From contig NZ_CAMFJS010000028.1 in NCBI RefSeq assembly GCF_945956965.1, positions 1 through 63,107 on the forward strand: a stretch of DNA of 63,107 nt. Reading direction: 5' to 3'. The notes under the pieces are model-generated. The model saw only the letters and a list, made by a program, of their open reading frames with translations, made no database searches and was not told the DNA's origin. Made by a program: the position numbers and the translations under genes. This document shows positions 60,328-63,107 of this stretch, in pieces (position 1 is the stretch's first letter; each line of letters opens with the position of its first letter). The stretch is from an uncultured Roseateles sp. Lineage in GTDB: Bacteria > Pseudomonadota > Gammaproteobacteria > Burkholderiales > Burkholderiaceae_C.

Positions 60328-63107
<2,780 letters not shown>

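Overview
The window is about 63 kb of GC-rich chromosome from a betaproteobacterium. It most resembles the Burkholderiales, in the Roseateles/Rubrivivax/Comamonadaceae neighbourhood. This is judged from protein style and from housekeeping gene linkages (hemA-prfA-prmC-grxD-ubiX; proS beside a lytic transglycosylase; rppH-proB-obgE-rpmA-rplU-ispB; recCBD; pyrC). No search was possible, so the placement is an inference.

Layout. 1-2.9 kb: the tail of a tRNA-Met, then a metal-type two-component system (response regulator, sensor kinase) and a divergent CzcE-type periplasmic metal protein. Matching 16-bp CusR/CopR-like boxes lie in front of the regulator and in front of the CzcE gene. 3.1-6.9 kb: a DUF2325 protein behind a Fur-like box, a small exported protein, miaB and a small membrane protein. 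7.0-12.1 kb: hemA (apparently leaderless, with an 18-bp perfect palindrome upstream), prfA, prmC, an exported outer-membrane-like protein, grxD and ubiX. 12.1-19.7 kb: lytic transglycosylase and proS, rppH, proB-obgE, rpmA-rplU, ispB and tRNA-Pro.

20.3-35.4 kb is the most unusual region. It is a five-gene block on the plus strand: a roughly 3,100-residue surface protein (LEPR motif, DUF4347 caspase-like domain, two kinds of tandem repeats, Ig/cadherin-like modules), a TolC-type lipoprotein, a soluble periplasmic adaptor, a membrane adaptor with a cytoplasmic GAF-like head, and a PqqD-like/M50 protease/HlyD fusion. No ABC ATPase and no RTX repeats are present, so this looks like a dedicated but poorly described export or display system. 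The giant gene carries a run of nine C near its 3' end that throws its last ~195 codons out of frame. This is either a sequencing error or a phase-variable tract.

35.6-46.9 kb: an HCCA-isomerase/DsbA-like protein whose stop codon opens a 76-bp tandem repeat, a 79-residue protein, the recC-recB-recD operon and an SRPBCC protein. 46.9-51.4 kb: a TolA/TonB-like pair of unknown proteins and a possible PD-(D/E)XK nuclease. 51.6-63.1 kb: cysK, an FHA membrane protein with a trypsin-like protease, DUF3025, two tandem AraC-type regulators with a mid-protein HTH and long C-terminal extensions, pyrC, and the C-terminal part of an ImpA-type metalloprotease whose Pro-Ala linker runs off the window edge.

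No insertion sequence, prophage, CRISPR array or rRNA was recognised. Start codons were chosen by conserved N-termini, ribosome-binding sites and overlaps. Many alternatives exist in this GC-rich DNA.
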